The position numbers were made by a program, and so were the translations under genes. A stretch of DNA of 64,000 bases from an uncultured Kiloniellaceae bacterium (GTDB lineage Bacteria > Pseudomonadota > Alphaproteobacteria > Kiloniellales > Kiloniellaceae), in NCBI GenBank assembly GCA_947500035.1, contig CANMQP010000005.1:868001-932000 (forward strand), in the 5' to 3' direction. Position 1 is the first letter of the stretch; every line of letters starts with the position of its first letter. Shown here one piece after another: positions 62,239-64,000 of the stretch. The notes beneath the pieces are model-generated. The model was not told the DNA's origin, made no database searches, and worked only from the letters and a program-made list of their open reading frames with translations.

Positions 62239-62715
62239 TCAGACCTTCTTGGTCGTGGTCATATCGTAACCGGCAGGAATCGGCGATCCCGCTTTGTGCT
62301 TTTCATCGAACGGGGTGTACTTCATCTCGATCTTGGTGAAGTTCACGCTAACCGATTCACTGGGGCGATCACCGCCACTGCTGACGCTGTAGCCGGAGAC
62401 CAGAGCGTTCGTCAGTTCATAAGTCAGGTAGAGATCTCCCGGGCTGCCCGTGCTCACCAGATGGATCTCGACCTTTTTGCCCGCGGCGCCCGTGGTCGCT
62501 TCGGTAAAGAGGTGCGGAGACGAGGCGTCCAGTTCCTTCGAGAAGGTGACTTCACTGACCGAGGGTTCCGAGGCTTCGCGGCCGGAGGTTTGGCCGGTGC
62601 TCGTCATAATCGCACGGCCGGTGCCCCATTGAAGCGAATTGACCTGGATCCACTTCTTGTGCTTGTCGTGAGTCGCATCGCCATCGATACCATCATACTT
62701 TACGTAAATCGCCAT
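62239..62715 (-). CDS. hcp: T6SS tube protein Hcp
   Basis: This encodes 158 residues. The start MAIYVKYDGIDGDATHDKHK KWIQVNSLQWGTGR is diagnostic, as are EVTFSKELDASSPHLFTEAT and KKVEIHLVSTG. Hcp hexamers stack to form the secreted inner tube and can hold small effectors. AGGAAG precedes the ATG. The gene lies directly between clpV and vgrG. No fused effector domain is present. Confidence 0.97.
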   Translation of the reverse strand: MAIYVKYDGIDGDATHDKHKKWIQVNSLQWGTGRAIMTSTGQTSGREASEPSVSEVTFSKELDASSPHLFTEATTGAAGKKVEIHLVSTGSPGDLYLTYELTNALVSGYSVSSGGDRPSESVSVNFTKIEMKYTPFDEKHKAGSPIPAGYDMTTTKKV

Positions 62716-62815
62716 GGTCTTCCTACCTCCAGTACATCGTTGTGATTAGCTTTTCGTTGCGAATCTTCTAAGCAAAAACCCGCGTTAATTGCGGCTCAAA
62801 ATACGATGGGAATAT

Positions 62816-64000
62816 TTACCCGATACGGTACTCAAAGCCACCACTTTCGTCTACCGAAACACTCACATCCGTGATTTCTCCGCCCTCTGCCATGCGCTCC
62901 AGAAACAGTGCCGACATCTCCGGCAGCATGGTTCGGGAAAGAATGTGCTCGATGTTCCGCGCGCCGCTCTCGTTCTCCTTGCAGCGCTCGGCAATCGAGT
63001 CGATCAAGGCCTCGTCATAGCTGAATTCCGCCTTGTAGTTTTCGCGAACCCGGGCCGCAACCCGGTCCAGTTGCAGCTTTACAATTCCTTTGATCACCTC
63101 GTCGCTCAGCGGGAAGTAGGGAACCAGTGTCACGCGGCCGAGAAAGGCCGGCTTGAAGACCTTCAGCAATTCAGGGCGTAAAGCCTCGGCCAGTCCCGCT
63201 TCATCCGGCATGGTTTCCGGGTCGTCGCAAAGCCCGGCGATCGTGTCCGTACCGGCATTCGATGTCATGATGATGACGGTATTCTTGAAGTCGATGTCCC
63301 GGCCTTCGCCGTCGCGCAGCATGCCTTTGTCAAAGAGCTGATAGAAGACATCCTGCACGCCCGCGTGCGCCTTCTCCATCTCATCGAAGAGGATCACGCT
63401 GTAGGGCCGCCGCCGGACCGCTTCGGTCAAGACACCGCCCTCGCCGTAGCCGACATACCCGGGCGGCGATCCCATCAGGGTCGAGACCTTATGCTCTTCC
63501 TTGAACTCGGACATATTGATCGTCGTGACGTTCTGCTCTCCGCCATACAACAGCTCGGCCAGCGAGAGTGCGGTCTCGGTTTTACCCACACCGCTGGTAC
63601 CGCAAAAGAGGAACACCCCGATCGGCTTGCGCGGATCGGTCAGCTTGGCGCGGGAGGTCCGCATGGCCTGCGCAATGGCGTCCAGGGCATGGGACTGTCC
63701 GATAATCCGCTTCTCGAGATCTTCCTTGATGTTAAGCACCTGCCGGATCTCGTTGGAGACCATTCGGCCAACCGGAATCCCGGTCCAGGTTGCAACCACA
63801 GCCGCCACCGCCTGGCCGTCGACGCAAACCTGCAGCAAAGGTGCCTCGCCCTGCATTTCATCAAGCTGCGAGTTCAGCTCCGCGAGCTCAGCCAGCCAGG
63901 CCTTCATATCTTCTTCGGACGCCGGCTCCTGAGCTTCCCCTTCCAGATCGGCCGCTTCCTCGCCGTTGCCGGCATGCGCCCCTTCCAACTTGTCCCGTAG
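62816..64000 (-). CDS. clpV: T6SS AAA+ ATPase ClpV, C-terminal part
   Basis: The frame continues off the right edge, so only the last 395 residues are seen. The second AAA+ domain is complete: Walker A GTSGVGKTETALSLAELLYG, Walker B VILFDEMEKAH, sensor IIMTSNAGTDTI and a ClpB-type C-terminal domain. Before it is the end of the M-domain-like coiled coil (EEDMKAWLAELAELNSQLDE). ClpV disassembles contracted TssB/TssC sheaths for reuse. The gene is followed by hcp after 100 bases. The sheath genes are not in the window. Confidence 0.95.
   Translation of the reverse strand, partial: LRDKLEGAHAGNGEEAADLEGEAQEPASEEDMKAWLAELAELNSQLDEMQGEAPLLQVCVDGQAVAAVVATWTGIPVGRMVSNEIRQVLNIKEDLEKRIIGQSHALDAIAQAMRTSRAKLTDPRKPIGVFLFCGTSGVGKTETALSLAELLYGGEQNVTTINMSEFKEEHKVSTLMGSPPGYVGYGEGGVLTEAVRRRPYSVILFDEMEKAHAGVQDVFYQLFDKGMLRDGEGRDIDFKNTVIIMTSNAGTDTIAGLCDDPETMPDEAGLAEALRPELLKVFKPAFLGRVTLVPYFPLSDEVIKGIVKLQLDRVAARVRENYKAEFSYDEALIDSIAERCKENESGARNIEHILSRTMLPEMSALFLERMAEGGEITDVSVSVDESGGFEYRIG

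Overview
The window is 64 kb of moderately GC-rich chromosome from an alphaproteobacterium, most likely a Rhodospirillales/Kiloniellales-type marine or soil heterotroph. That placement is inferred from gene content: two PAS_5-family proteins, DUF1194 and DUF2867 proteins, an S9 protein with an acidic N-terminal extension, class I PHA synthase plus intracellular PHA depolymerase, and a non-pyrrolysine MttB homologue. No 16S or other taxonomic marker is present. Coding density is high, and no integrase, transposase or CRISPR array was found.

Region 1 (0-4.1 kb) holds the end of a thioesterase gene, small membrane proteins, two convergent PAS_5 paralogues and tRNA-Glu. Region 2 (4.1-20 kb) is housekeeping. 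It has an aminotransferase-hom-glpX-recJ-DUF1194 operon, an OmpA-type lipoprotein, phaC, a gamma-carbonic-anhydrase-like protein, CpdB, a cupin protein and the rplM-rpsI operon with a clear promoter and terminator. Region 3 (20-32 kb) is metabolic: a CaiB/enoyl-CoA hydratase/CoA-binding/O-acetylhomoserine sulfhydrylase operon, an MFS transporter, a LysR regulator divergent from an MttB-like plus GcvT-like pair (likely methylated-amine demethylation), and a cold-shock protein. Region 4 (32-37 kb) holds small conserved proteins, phaZ, a SPOR lipoprotein and a secreted hydrolase.

Region 5 (37.2-46.5 kb) is the most unusual part. Three exported proteins each carry a similar SH3b module, joined to different domains: tandem SHOCT-like motifs, Sel1 repeats plus a caspase-like peptidase, and an FGE/C-type-lectin-fold domain lacking the FGE cysteines. 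Between them lie a PAAR spike protein, two DUF4399 paralogues, a secreted protein ending in 26 consecutive glycines, an 18-bp tandem repeat and a palindrome-rich intergenic element.

Region 6 (46.5-64 kb) is a type VI secretion (T6SS) locus on the minus strand: ClpV (partial), Hcp, VgrG, a DUF6931-like protein, FHA protein TagH, TssJ, TssK, TssL (with OmpA domain), TssM, TagF, PppA and PpkA. The kinase, phosphatase, FHA protein and TagF form the core of the threonine-phosphorylation control pathway. TssA, B, C, E, F and G are absent and presumably lie beyond the right edge. The working idea is that region 5 is an accessory envelope module of this T6SS.
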